The position numbers were made by a program, and so were the translations under genes. A stretch of 64,000 bases of DNA, taken from contig CBDDKR010000002.1 in the NCBI GenBank assembly GCA_965230345.1, positions 372,001 through 436,000 on the forward strand, written 5' to 3'. This DNA comes from JADKBO01 sp965230345. GTDB lineage: Bacteria; Bacteroidota; Bacteroidia; Chitinophagales; Saprospiraceae. Positions 48,594 through 57,896 of this stretch are shown here, one piece after another. The notes under the pieces are model-generated. The model was not told where the DNA came from. It made no database searches and saw only the letters and a list, made by a program, of their open reading frames with translations. Position 1 is the stretch's first letter. Every line of letters begins with the position of its first letter.

Positions 48594-48671
48594 TGGTGGG
48601 AAGTACTGGACTCGAACCAGTGACCCCCTGCTTGTAAGGCAGGTGCTCTGAACCAACTGAGCTAACCTCCC
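48594..48671 (-). tRNA. tRNA-Val (anticodon TAC)
   Basis: A cloverleaf can be drawn on the minus strand: acceptor GGGAGGT with ACTTCCC (one G-U), D-arm AGCTCAGTTGGTTCAGAGC, anticodon stem CCTGC/GCAGG around CTTACAA, and T-arm ending GGTTCGAGTCC. Discriminator A and CCA are encoded. The anticodon TAC reads Val GUA and related codons. Confidence 0.96.
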
Positions 48672-48856
48672 ATGCTATCTTTCAATTGCGGTGCAAATAT
48701 ATAAACATTTTTCCTCTCACAAAGGATTTTCAGAAAAATATTAAAAATATATTCTCGCATATTTTGCGTCTTGTAATCATCAACTTAACAATCAATCTTT
48801 TATGAAATAAAGAAAACAATCTCTAATTTGCAAACTTAGAAAACGCAACATTATAC

Positions 48857-50158
48857 ATGGACCATATAAAAAGTTTAAGAGAAGCACTGAAACTCTCTCC
48901 ACAAAACATCCCATTGAAGCAACTGTTAGCTGATTTGCTACTGGAGCTTAACCGACTTGATGAAGCTGAAACAGAGTATTTATCCATCCTAAGAAACAAT
49001 CCAACTCAAGATGCCAAAACTGGCTTAGCTTCAGTATATTTTAAGAAAGGTAAATTCTCTGCAAGTATTGTGATCTTAGAAGAATTAATTCAGTCCGGCA
49101 TATCTAATTCGCAAGCTCATCTATTATATGCAAAATCTCTTTTCGAAGAAAATCAAATTTCCCAGTCCATCATCGCATATAAAAAAGCCTTAGAATTAGA
49201 CCCCTCTAGTTATGATGAAGATCTTGATAAAAATCTAAGAATTACAAATCAAAGTAATGAATCAGAAGTTACCGATACCATGGACGACAGGTTTATTAAA
49301 AAATCAAAAATAAACTTTGATCATGTCGCTGGGATGAACAATGTAAAGAAAGAAATTGACTTAAAAATTATTAAACCCCTTTTACATCCAGAAATATATA
49401 AAGCATATGGCAAACCAATCGGCGGAGGCATTTTACTATTCGGTCCTCCAGGATGTGGTAAAACTTTTATAGCTAAGGCTACTGCAGGTCAGATTAATGC
49501 AAAGTTTATAAACATTGCATTAAATGATATTCTTGACATGTGGATAGGAGCAAGCGAGAAAAATCTTAATGAGATTTTCGAATTGGCTCGAAACAATACA
49601 CCTTGCGTATTATTTATTGATGAAATTGATGCACTTGGGGCAAGTCGAAGTGACATGAAACAATCCAGTGGTAAACAGTTAATAAATCAATTTCTTATGG
49701 AACTTGATGGGATCAATAATTCCAATGAAGGAATACTTGTAATAGGGGCTACAAATACTCCATGGAATATGGATACTGCATTTAAAAGACCAGGAAGATT
49801 TGATAGAATGATTTTTGTTTCACCACCAGATGTAGAATCAAGAGAAGCCTTATTAAGATTAAAGCTCGCTGACAAGCCAAAGCAAGACATCGATTATAGA
49901 AAACTAGCTAAAAAAACCAAGAATTATTCTGGAGCAGATATAAACGCTATTGTGGATATGGCTATTGAACAAAAACTAGAATCTGCATTTAATAGTGGCA
50001 TTCCAAAACCAATTGAAACAAAGGATCTTTTTGAAGCCATTGCCATCCACAATCCAACAACTCAAGAATGGTTTACAACGGCTAAAAATTATGCCCTATT
50101 CGCAAATGATTCGGGGCTTTATGATGACGTATTAAGCTATTTAAAAATTAAAAAATAA
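48857..50158 (+). CDS. TPR-AAA+ ATPase fusion
   Basis: A 433-residue cytoplasmic protein. Residues about 1-135 contain three to four tetratricopeptide repeats. A single AAA+ module of the Cdc48/FtsH/katanin type follows: Walker A FGPPGCGKT near 195, Walker B VLFIDEIDALGASR near 250, sensor 1 IGATNTPW near 293 and arginine fingers KRPGRFDR near 311. The C-terminal lid is present. There is no protease domain. It is separated by one base from the TPR membrane protein, so they should act together, perhaps as a membrane-tethered unfoldase. The substrate is unknown. Confidence 0.9.
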   Translation: MDHIKSLREALKLSPQNIPLKQLLADLLLELNRLDEAETEYLSILRNNPTQDAKTGLASVYFKKGKFSASIVILEELIQSGISNSQAHLLYAKSLFEENQISQSIIAYKKALELDPSSYDEDLDKNLRITNQSNESEVTDTMDDRFIKKSKINFDHVAGMNNVKKEIDLKIIKPLLHPEIYKAYGKPIGGGILLFGPPGCGKTFIAKATAGQINAKFINIALNDILDMWIGASEKNLNEIFELARNNTPCVLFIDEIDALGASRSDMKQSSGKQLINQFLMELDGINNSNEGILVIGATNTPWNMDTAFKRPGRFDRMIFVSPPDVESREALLRLKLADKPKQDIDYRKLAKKTKNYSGADINAIVDMAIEQKLESAFNSGIPKPIETKDLFEAIAIHNPTTQEWFTTAKNYALFANDSGLYDDVLSYLKIKK

Positions 50159-50159
50159 C

Positions 50160-51413
50160 ATGGAAGATCAACAACTAGAAAGAATTCAATTTCTCATTAA
50201 TCAGGAAAAATATACTCAAGCAAAAAAAACAATTTACGATTACCTTAGTTCAGATCCCAATAATGTTTACGCACATACATTTCTTTCAGACATATATTAT
50301 CAAGAAGAAAATCATGAAAAAGCTTTAGAATCCATTAACACTGCTATAGGCTCTGACCCAAGTATTCCAGGATTATACTACTTAAAATCAAGAATCAATA
50401 TAGAACAAAACGAACTTAATGATGCTGAAAAGAACATTTTATTAGCCTTAACATTAGATTCATCTAACGCTGATTTTCATGCACTTTATGCCAATATCAA
50501 ACTTATTCAAAAACAATTTGAAGAAGCTTTAGAACATGCAAATAACGCCACAAAAATTGACCCTAGAAACATTGCTGCTATAAATTTAAGAAGCAAAATT
50601 CTCATAAAATTAAATCGATCTGCAGAATCATTTACTGCGACCGATTTTGCCCTCAAGGAAGATCCTAACAATCCATATACTCATTCAAACTATGCATGGA
50701 ATCTATTGGAAAAAGGGGATAATAAAAAAGCGCTTATACATTTTCACGAAGCCTTAATATTGAATGCCAATTTGGATCATGCTCAAATAGGACTTTTAGA
50801 AGCTTTAAAAGCTAACAATATTTTCTATAGAGGATTTCTCAACTATTCCTTCTGGATGGGAAACCTAACGAAAAAAAATCAATGGGGGGTTATAATTGGA
50901 TTCTATATATTTATTAGAATCATCAACTATTCCGCCAATAAATTCCCTAGTCTTGCACCATACTTAAACATTTTAACCTTTGTATTGGTAATAATCGCGT
51001 TTTCCACATGGATCATTTCTCCAATTAGCAATTTATTCTTAAGGTTCAATAAATACGGTAAAATCCTATTAAGCAAAAAAGAAAAAAACAGTTCCAATTT
51101 AGTGGCTATTAGTCTTGCAACATCAATAATTGGTCTCTTACTATATCTGATTACACAAGATGCGAATAATATATCCATAGCACTTTTTGGATTATTAATG
51201 ATGCTTCCTTGTGGGACTATGATCAATGACACAAAGTCCTCTATTAAATTGATCCTGTACTCCATTATACTTGCTTTATTAGGGTTAAATGCTATAAAGG
51301 AGACCTTTGTCACGAATGATCTTTTCAACTCTAATTCTGTCTTCTTTTTGCTTGCTTTCGTGGGATATCAATGGTATGCCAACTATGTAATTATACAAGA
51401 ATCAAAATATTGA
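50160..51413 (+). CDS. TPR protein with six-helix membrane domain
   Basis: A 417-residue protein. Residues about 1-215 are TPRs (YYLKSRINIEQNELNDAEKN, HSNYAWNLLEKGDNKKALIH). The C-terminal half has six hydrophobic helices near 245-262, 272-293, 320-337, 342-360, 368-385 and 395-412. It starts one base after the TPR-AAA+ stop, so the pair is co-translated. It is probably a membrane receptor or scaffold for the ATPase; no catalytic motif. Confidence 0.88.
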   Translation: MEDQQLERIQFLINQEKYTQAKKTIYDYLSSDPNNVYAHTFLSDIYYQEENHEKALESINTAIGSDPSIPGLYYLKSRINIEQNELNDAEKNILLALTLDSSNADFHALYANIKLIQKQFEEALEHANNATKIDPRNIAAINLRSKILIKLNRSAESFTATDFALKEDPNNPYTHSNYAWNLLEKGDNKKALIHFHEALILNANLDHAQIGLLEALKANNIFYRGFLNYSFWMGNLTKKNQWGVIIGFYIFIRIINYSANKFPSLAPYLNILTFVLVIIAFSTWIISPISNLFLRFNKYGKILLSKKEKNSSNLVAISLATSIIGLLLYLITQDANNISIALFGLLMMLPCGTMINDTKSSIKLILYSIILALLGLNAIKETFVTNDLFNSNSVFFLLAFVGYQWYANYVIIQESKY

Positions 51414-51445
51414 TTCTGCATCTATTGTCTTGACAAAATTCATTA

Positions 51446-51453
51446 TACCTTTG
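51446..51453 (+). promoter_or_regulatory. Bacteroidota -7 box just before an unknown gene
   Basis: TAccTTTG, with a TTG at 51425-51427 giving an 18-bp spacer. The ATG begins only four bases after the box, so transcription would start at or next to the start codon. Confidence 0.6.
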
Positions 51454-51457
51454 CGGT

Positions 51458-52039
51458 ATGCATGAAATTGAACCATACTTTAAGTGGCGAGATGAATACA
51501 TCTCTTCAGAAGATAAAAAATCTCCCTTTTATGGACAAACATATAGTGAATTCCAATTTTCTACTCGGGTTTATAATTACCTAATACACCCTCAATGGGA
51601 TGAGTTTGGATCCAATACACTATACATTAAAGTCATATTTGTGGATTATGATCATGGTTTTGCCTTTATTGAGCTGATAGGCGAATGGAATGATTGCTTA
51701 GGCAATGACATTATGTACCTCAAAAGGGAAATCATTGATAAAATGATTAACTATGGTATCTACAAGTATGTTATTGCTTGTGATAATGTGCTTAACTTTC
51801 ATGCATCAGATGACGCCTACTATGAAGAATGGTGGGATGATATTAAGGAGGAAGGAGGATGGGTATGCCTGTTGGATACTTTCGATCACGTTAAAACAGA
51901 AATGGATCAAGTTAACCTCAATTTCTACATCAATTATGGCCCCAGTTTTAACGATTTAGAATGGAGAAAAACAACACCCTTAGTTGCCAAAACATTGGTA
52001 GAACAGCAATTAACTTCTGTCACCAAAGGCCTACACTAA
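51458..52039 (+). CDS. Uncharacterised soluble protein
   Basis: A 193-residue acidic protein with no signal peptide or membrane segment. Trp and Tyr are frequent (YFKWRDEYISSEDKKSPFYG, DDAYYEEWWDDIKEEGGWVC). I do not recognise the family. It has its own promoter box and is probably transcribed separately from the TPR genes before it. A possible leaderless mRNA is noted under findings. Confidence 0.8.
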   Translation: MHEIEPYFKWRDEYISSEDKKSPFYGQTYSEFQFSTRVYNYLIHPQWDEFGSNTLYIKVIFVDYDHGFAFIELIGEWNDCLGNDIMYLKREIIDKMINYGIYKYVIACDNVLNFHASDDAYYEEWWDDIKEEGGWVCLLDTFDHVKTEMDQVNLNFYINYGPSFNDLEWRKTTPLVAKTLVEQQLTSVTKGLH

Positions 52040-52071
52040 TTAGGCATTTCATTCCTAACAGTTGAAATGTT

Positions 52072-53649
52072 TTAACTACTACAAGACAACATAGAACACC
52101 CTGCCTTATTCAATGCCCAATCTGGTCTTTTGGAAAACCATTTTTGATGCTCCAATTGCTCATCGTACGGATTTTTTAGTACCTCGTACAATTCATCCAA
52201 CAATTGGTAGTTGTCATTTTCGGCATCTTCAATCGCCATTTGAGCCATATAGTTGCGCAAGACGTATTTAGGATTTACTCTGTTCATTTTTTCTTTACGA
52301 CCATCATCATCCAAGTCTTCTAGTCCTAATAAATTAATGTATTTAGAAAACCACTTCAACCATCGATCTTGTATGTTTTCTCCCATCATTCCATCATAAA
52401 AAGACTCTCCTACAACCTTTCTTATATCTTCAAAAGAACGAAATTTGTTCTTCTTCTTGACATTACTTAACAATCTAAAAAAAATGGTCATATCAACATT
52501 AGACTCATTCATTAGTTTCGAAAGAGCAGAAACCACTTCTTCATTTTTTATAGCCTCTGAATCAAAAATTCCGACCTTTTCGTACATCATCGTTCGGTAT
52601 TGGAATTGAAACAACTGTTGGTACTCCTTTAATACTTCTTCTAATGGATCAGCTTCTTTTATGAGAGGAAATAAAGCATTTCCCAACTGCCACAGGTTCC
52701 AGAGTGCTATCTGCGGTTGATTCCCAAAACGATACCTTTTTTCTGCTCTATCTGTTGTATTAGGAGTCCAATTAGCATCATAGTTATCCAACCATCCATA
52801 GGGTCCATAATCTATTGTTAAACCTAAAATGGACATATTATCCGTATTCATTACTCCATGGACGAACCCAACTCGTTGCCAATGGGTAATCATATCCAAT
52901 GTTTTTAACATCACCTGTCGATAAAAAGCAACATACTTCTCTACATCAACAGAAATAATCTCTTGAAAATGACGGTCAATGGTATAATCAGTCAAAGCCT
53001 CTAGAGTATCATACTCTTGTCTTGCACTATGAATTTGAAAGTTTCCAAATCGAATAAAACTAGGTGCTGTTCTACAGACAATTGCACCTTTTTCATAAGC
53101 TTCATTCCCATTGTAAAACATATCTCTAAGTACTTCATCTCCACTAAGTACCAAAGACAAAGACCTTGTCGTCGGTACTCCTAAATGATGCATCGCTTCA
53201 CTACACAAATGTTCTCGAATAGAAGATCTTAAAACCGCCAGCCCATCCGCATTTCTGGAATACGGTGTCTCACCTGCCCCTTTAAGTTGAATGGTCCAAT
53301 TCTTATCAATACCTTCTAATTCAAACAGATTAATTGCACGACCATCTCCCAATTGTCCTGCCCAATGACCAAACTGATGACCTCCATAACACATAGCATA
53401 AGGCCTAGAGCCTTCCACTAATTTTTCACCTGATAACACACTTAAAGCTTGAGAGCTAGACACCCATTCATTGGCTAATCCCAATTCGAAAGCTAATTCA
53501 TCTGAGAAATGTAGAAGTCTAGGGTTTTTGGGTGTTTTAGGACGCACAAAAGAATAACAAGCATTAAAAACTTTACGTCTATTATTGTTCCTATTGGAAT
53601 CTCCAGGAAGATTCTCCACAAAAGAGTTATTTATCCTTTCTGACCTCAT
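52072..53649 (-). CDS. selO: SelO/YdiU family protein adenylyltransferase
   Basis: A 525-residue pseudokinase-fold enzyme of the SelO family, which transfers AMP to proteins. The start is set at MRSERINNSFVENLPGD, the normal N-terminus; 15 further codons are open inside the upstream gene. Key stretches are YGGHQFGHWAGQLGDGRA, LKGAGETPYSRNADGLAVLR, SSIREHLCSEAMHHLGVPTT, HGVMNTDNMSI and LTIDYGPYGWLD. The C-terminal CSMLSCSS matches the tail where eukaryotic SelO carries selenocysteine. Overlaps the GNAT gene by about 23 bases. Confidence 0.94.
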   Translation of the reverse strand: MRSERINNSFVENLPGDSNRNNNRRKVFNACYSFVRPKTPKNPRLLHFSDELAFELGLANEWVSSSQALSVLSGEKLVEGSRPYAMCYGGHQFGHWAGQLGDGRAINLFELEGIDKNWTIQLKGAGETPYSRNADGLAVLRSSIREHLCSEAMHHLGVPTTRSLSLVLSGDEVLRDMFYNGNEAYEKGAIVCRTAPSFIRFGNFQIHSARQEYDTLEALTDYTIDRHFQEIISVDVEKYVAFYRQVMLKTLDMITHWQRVGFVHGVMNTDNMSILGLTIDYGPYGWLDNYDANWTPNTTDRAEKRYRFGNQPQIALWNLWQLGNALFPLIKEADPLEEVLKEYQQLFQFQYRTMMYEKVGIFDSEAIKNEEVVSALSKLMNESNVDMTIFFRLLSNVKKKNKFRSFEDIRKVVGESFYDGMMGENIQDRWLKWFSKYINLLGLEDLDDDGRKEKMNRVNPKYVLRNYMAQMAIEDAENDNYQLLDELYEVLKNPYDEQLEHQKWFSKRPDWALNKAGCSMLSCSS

Positions 53650-54160
53650 AATCATTTTTCGACATTCTGTAATAAAGTGCATTATGCAATCCATGGCAAT
53701 CTCCAGATTTCCAGAAAGTCATTCCAAGCTTCCTTAATACTTTCACAGATGCCTCATTCTCACTCATAGCCCTACCAACAATTTCATTTAGATTTAGGTC
53801 TTCAAATCCATATTTTAATACAGCCTTAGAAGATTCTGAAGCATAACCCTTATTCCATTCTTCTTCAAAAAACCTAAATCCTATATCTACCAAATCCTCT
53901 TCGTTGATCTTTAATCCATTCCAACCAATAAACTTTTGATCTTCCTTTCGAACGACTGCCCATCGTCCAAAGCCCCAATCTCGATACGCATTATAACTTT
54001 CTATGAAATCATGCGCTTGATCAACTGTTTCAAAAGAAACATCTCCAGTATACTTAAGCACATTGGGATTTTCATTGAGTAAATACATTGCTTCAGCATC
54101 ACTTGGCAAAAATGTTCTAAGCCCCAATCGATCAGTTTCAAATAAAAATAAATTGTTCAT
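53627..54160 (-). CDS. GNAT-family N-acetyltransferase
   Basis: A 177-residue RimJ/RimL-like acetyltransferase. The acetyl-CoA motif is EEWNKGYASESSKAVLKYGF, and ASVKVLRKLGMTFWK is motif B. FGRWAVVRKEDQKFIGWNG closely parallels GIGRWAVIEKESENFIGWSG in the paralogue at 38439-39005. Its end overlaps selO, so the pair is translationally coupled. Substrate unknown. Confidence 0.9.
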   Translation of the reverse strand: MNNLFLFETDRLGLRTFLPSDAEAMYLLNENPNVLKYTGDVSFETVDQAHDFIESYNAYRDWGFGRWAVVRKEDQKFIGWNGLKINEEDLVDIGFRFFEEEWNKGYASESSKAVLKYGFEDLNLNEIVGRAMSENEASVKVLRKLGMTFWKSGDCHGLHNALYYRMSKNDYEVRKDK

Positions 54161-54274
54161 AGTTTAGTTTTATTTTAAAAACACAGAGTTTCATTCAAAA
54201 CGGAAATAACAAGTTACTATTCGTATCAATATGTACAACACCAATGTCGAACTTAGGTTTAATTTTGCTTCAAT

Positions 54275-55189
54275 CTATAGCTTCTCTGAAGTATAACTTG
54301 GATGAAACTGCTTCATTGTCTTACGTAAATAAGTCGTATTTATATGGGTGTATATTTCAGTGGTCAGAATACTCGAATGCCCTAACATCTCCTGAACAGC
54401 TCTCAAATCTGCACCACCTTCAACTAAATGCGTTGCAAAAGAATGCCTAAAAGTATGAGGACTAATGTTTTTCTGAATTTCTGCTTTGGCAGCACAATAT
54501 TTAATAATATTGTATATCATCACCCTGGATATCTTTTTACCTCTTCGGTTCAAAAAGATAATGTTTTTATCATCAACGTTTATCTTCAAAGCCTTTCGAT
54601 CATGATTAATGTAAAGCTCTAGAGCATTAATTGCCCCATCTCCAATTGGTATAAATCGCTCTTTGTCGTTCTTGCCTAAGACTTTCAAATATCCTTCCTC
54701 TGGAAAATAATTGGATAATTTAAGATTGATAAGTTCACTGACTCTTAATCCACAAGCATACATAACTTCAAGTATTGCCTTATTTCGATGCCCCAGTGGA
54801 TGACTAAGATCAACTGAATTTATCATATCATTCACTTCTTCAATCGAAAGAACATCAGGAATTTTGCGAATCAATTTTGGTCCTGAGATGAGTTCCGTCG
54901 GATCTTCTAATATAATATCTTCAATCAGGAGATACTTAAAAAAAGCCTTAACACCTGAAAGCATTCTTGCTTGAGATTTCTCTGTAAACCCTATCTCACC
55001 AATATACTTCAAAAAACCTTCAACATGTGCGGTTTCTAGTTTCCGAACGGTTAATTCTCCTAACTCAGTAGAAACGAAATAATAAAACTTGTCAACATCA
55101 TTTAAGTAAGCCTCTATAGAATGACCTGAGAGTGATTTTTCCAAAACCAAAAACTGATGAAACCCTTTAAGGTAACTGCTCCAATTCAT
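54275..55189 (-). CDS. xerD: XerD-type tyrosine recombinase
   Basis: A 304-residue site-specific recombinase with an N-terminal SAM-like DNA-binding domain and a complete active site: Arg149 (CGLRVSELI), Lys173 (LGKNDKERFIPIG), His245 and Arg248 (SPHTFRHSFATH), His271 (LGHSSILTT) and Tyr280 (EIYTHI). The length and motifs fit the housekeeping XerC/XerD pair that resolves chromosome dimers. It has no mobile-element neighbours, so it is not an integrase of an island here. Confidence 0.92.
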   Translation of the reverse strand: MNWSSYLKGFHQFLVLEKSLSGHSIEAYLNDVDKFYYFVSTELGELTVRKLETAHVEGFLKYIGEIGFTEKSQARMLSGVKAFFKYLLIEDIILEDPTELISGPKLIRKIPDVLSIEEVNDMINSVDLSHPLGHRNKAILEVMYACGLRVSELINLKLSNYFPEEGYLKVLGKNDKERFIPIGDGAINALELYINHDRKALKINVDDKNIIFLNRRGKKISRVMIYNIIKYCAAKAEIQKNISPHTFRHSFATHLVEGGADLRAVQEMLGHSSILTTEIYTHINTTYLRKTMKQFHPSYTSEKL

Positions 55190-55200
55190 CTATTAAATCA

Positions 55201-56484
55201 TCATTCTGGTGTCCTATCCAAAAACTCATCATACAGGAGCGTATGTCTGCTTTCCATAGGGACCTTTAATCCACGAATAAATAAGTGATGCAATTGTGTT
55301 TTAGTTTCAAATGGATCTCCATCGCAAACAAAGAGATTGGCCATCTTACCTTTTTCCAAACTGCCATAGAGATCATCAACTCCAAAAATTTCAGCAGTAT
55401 TGATGGTTATGGCTTTAACCGCTTCATCAATGCCCATCCCATAGTTTGCTGCAAACGCTGCATTAAATGGTAGATTCCTTACATTTTCAGTTTCATTTGT
55501 ACGTATGGCTACTTTGACACCAGCTTTCATTAGTTGACCAGCATTAGAATAGGCTTGATCATACCGATCCGATGCTCTTGCTGGAAGACTCAAGATTGGT
55601 CCTACAATAACTGAGATTTTAGCCTCAGCTATTTTGTCTGCTACGCGAAACCCTTCTTTTACTCCAACAAGAGTAGCTTTTAAGTCCCTTTCTTTTAACC
55701 ATTTTATGGCTTCCACAATATCGCTTGCCTTATTTACTTCTACGAAAAGATGCACCTCTTTACGAATCACTTTGGACAAAGCATCTAATTCAGGATTATA
55801 ACGATAAGGTGTATTCGTTTGAGACTGAGCACTAGAATCAATTTTGTGGTACAACTCGGCGTTATCCCAAAGTTCATTTAGCTTCTTGAATTTTTTCTCC
55901 TTATCTTTTTTAATTTCATCATCGGATCTCTTATCCCACCATCCTCTTTTACCTGATCTTGGGAAATACATTACAACAGCCTTTGCACCAGCATACATTG
56001 ACTCTGGAGTATAACCAATCAAATCAATCAAGGCACCAGTGCCTGGCAGAGTGCTTCCTTTGGGATAGGTGAAAACAGTTGTAACTCCACTCAACCGATT
56101 TACTGGAATAGAAACAGAATTGGGGTTTACCGCTGTCAATGCTTGCATTTGCGGGATATACTCTCCTATCTCATTAAAGTCATTGGTTAAAGATACCGCA
56201 CCAATTTCACCCAATCCTAGATGACAACCTGCATCAATAAATCCAGGGTAAATGTGCTTATCTGTACAATCTATTTCAGTAACAGGCAGTAAGGTGTTTA
56301 TGCTTTCTCCTATGTCCCTGATTCGATCTCCTTCGACTAATACATCGCCTACAAATGGAGATGAAGTAATAGGATGTATTGTCGCATTCTTTAATAAAAA
56401 AGGACCCTTTTTTACTTTTTCTGTCATTTGACCATTTACCAAACCAACAGAAAACACAACTATTAAAAGTACTATTAATCTCAT
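55201..56484 (-). CDS. Exported amidohydrolase-like protein lacking metal ligands
   Basis: A 427-residue protein. The start is set at MRLIVLLIVVFSVGLVNGQ, a signal peptide beginning 8 bases after the upstream gene's stop; 12 codons upstream are open and overlap it. The fold is clear (PGFIDAGCHLG, AVKAITINTAEIFGVDDLYG, LEKGKMANLFV), but residue 86 is Gly and not His. The counterparts of the later ligands are VEVN, VGVKEGF and RTNETE. It is therefore probably not a normal metal-dependent hydrolase. It lies downstream of the intact paralogue. Confidence 0.9.
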   Translation of the reverse strand: MRLIVLLIVVFSVGLVNGQMTEKVKKGPFLLKNATIHPITSSPFVGDVLVEGDRIRDIGESINTLLPVTEIDCTDKHIYPGFIDAGCHLGLGEIGAVSLTNDFNEIGEYIPQMQALTAVNPNSVSIPVNRLSGVTTVFTYPKGSTLPGTGALIDLIGYTPESMYAGAKAVVMYFPRSGKRGWWDKRSDDEIKKDKEKKFKKLNELWDNAELYHKIDSSAQSQTNTPYRYNPELDALSKVIRKEVHLFVEVNKASDIVEAIKWLKERDLKATLVGVKEGFRVADKIAEAKISVIVGPILSLPARASDRYDQAYSNAGQLMKAGVKVAIRTNETENVRNLPFNAAFAANYGMGIDEAVKAITINTAEIFGVDDLYGSLEKGKMANLFVCDGDPFETKTQLHHLFIRGLKVPMESRHTLLYDEFLDRTPE

Positions 56485-56491
56485 ATTTAAA

Positions 56492-57856
56492 TTAATGTGA
56501 ATGGTTATGGTGACTTTCACCTAAAAACAAATGCTCGTATACTCCTTGCATACATCTATGCTCCTCTTCTGAAGTATCTTGATATAAGTCTTCAATTTTC
56601 TGATCTGGATCAACAAATATTCTGATATCATCAGCATCCTCTTCTATATCGAACCGAACAACACCATCAACAATAGTGTATTGAGGAATCGCGTAAACAG
56701 ACAATGGATGATTCTTAAATATTACAACATCACCATCCTTCCCCTCTTCTAACGAACCAACTCTATCATCAATACCCAATTGGATCGCTGGGTTAATTGT
56801 AATTAGTTTTAACGCTTCTTCATCTGACAAATTGCCGTATCGTTGCGTCTTTGCTGCTTCATGGAATAAATGTCTGATCAATTCTCCTGAATCCGAATTG
56901 ATCGATGTTACTACTCCATTTTTTGCCAAAATAGCAGCATTATAAGCCGTAGAATAATACACCTCAAATTTATACGCCCACCAGTCTGAAAAAACCGAGG
57001 CACCGGCACCGAACTTTGCAAGTTCTGGAGCCACTTTAAATCCTTCATTTACGTGCTGAAAACAAATCTTACTTACTCCAAAGTCCTCCAATACTTTCAT
57101 AAGCATTAATATTTCATCAGCTCTATATGAATGACAGTGTATGATGATTTCACCTTCTATGATGTCTAGAATTGTCTCCATTCTTAAATCATAATTAGGT
57201 TTTACCGTTGTTACTCCTTTGTTAAACCCATCCCATTTTTGCTTATACAGCAAAGCATTGTTGAAAGCATTTCTAAATACCTGCTCTACACCCATACGAG
57301 TTGAAGGCATAATATTATTTCCTTCACCATGTACGCGCATGGGATTTTCCCCCAATGCAAACTTAATCGTACGAGGTGCTCCCTTCATCCTTAATTCGTC
57401 TGGATTCAATACCCCGTATCTATGTTTAATCGTTTCGCATTGTCCTCCAATAGCATTTGCAGAACCATGCATAGCATGTGATACAGTTACCCCACCAGCA
57501 AGAGCCCTGTACAAGGCAACATCATAAGGATCAAGCGCATCTCCTACCCAAACTTCGGCAGTATTAGGATTGGTAGCTTCATTTACAACATCTAATGCAA
57601 TATGAGAATGTGCGTCCACAATTCCTGGCATTACATATCTTCCATTTGCATCAATTACTCGGATATCGCCCTTAGGAGAAATGTCCTTACCTATCTTCTT
57701 AATTTTACCATTCTTTATCCAAACATCAGTTTGCTCTTTGACGCCATCTGTAATGGTCAAAACAGTACCATTTTTAATCAAAACATCTCCATGGTTAGCT
57801 TGCCCCCATGAATGGCATGACCCAAACAATAATATTAGTATTGAAATATATTTCAT
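56492..57856 (-). CDS. Exported amidohydrolase with intact metal site
   Basis: A 454-residue protein of the imidazolonepropionase-like amidohydrolase group, with signal peptide MKYISILILLFGSCHSWGQA. The metal motif is complete: His83 and His85 in VDAHSHIALD, then IIHCHSYRADE, CFQHVNEGFK and the Asp in INSDSGE. It probably acts in the periplasm on a peptide-like or cyclic amide substrate that cannot be named. It is central to three adjacent amidohydrolase-like genes, 7 and 40 bp from its neighbours. Confidence 0.93.
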   Translation of the reverse strand: MKYISILILLFGSCHSWGQANHGDVLIKNGTVLTITDGVKEQTDVWIKNGKIKKIGKDISPKGDIRVIDANGRYVMPGIVDAHSHIALDVVNEATNPNTAEVWVGDALDPYDVALYRALAGGVTVSHAMHGSANAIGGQCETIKHRYGVLNPDELRMKGAPRTIKFALGENPMRVHGEGNNIMPSTRMGVEQVFRNAFNNALLYKQKWDGFNKGVTTVKPNYDLRMETILDIIEGEIIIHCHSYRADEILMLMKVLEDFGVSKICFQHVNEGFKVAPELAKFGAGASVFSDWWAYKFEVYYSTAYNAAILAKNGVVTSINSDSGELIRHLFHEAAKTQRYGNLSDEEALKLITINPAIQLGIDDRVGSLEEGKDGDVVIFKNHPLSVYAIPQYTIVDGVVRFDIEEDADDIRIFVDPDQKIEDLYQDTSEEEHRCMQGVYEHLFLGESHHNHSH

Positions 57857-57896
57857 GAATTTTAATTTAGACCTGTTAAAAAACTTTGATTACGAA

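Noticed and set aside
54275..55189. Integrase of a mobile island
   Set aside because: The recombinase has the length and motifs of housekeeping XerD, with no attachment repeats, tRNA or cargo genes around it.
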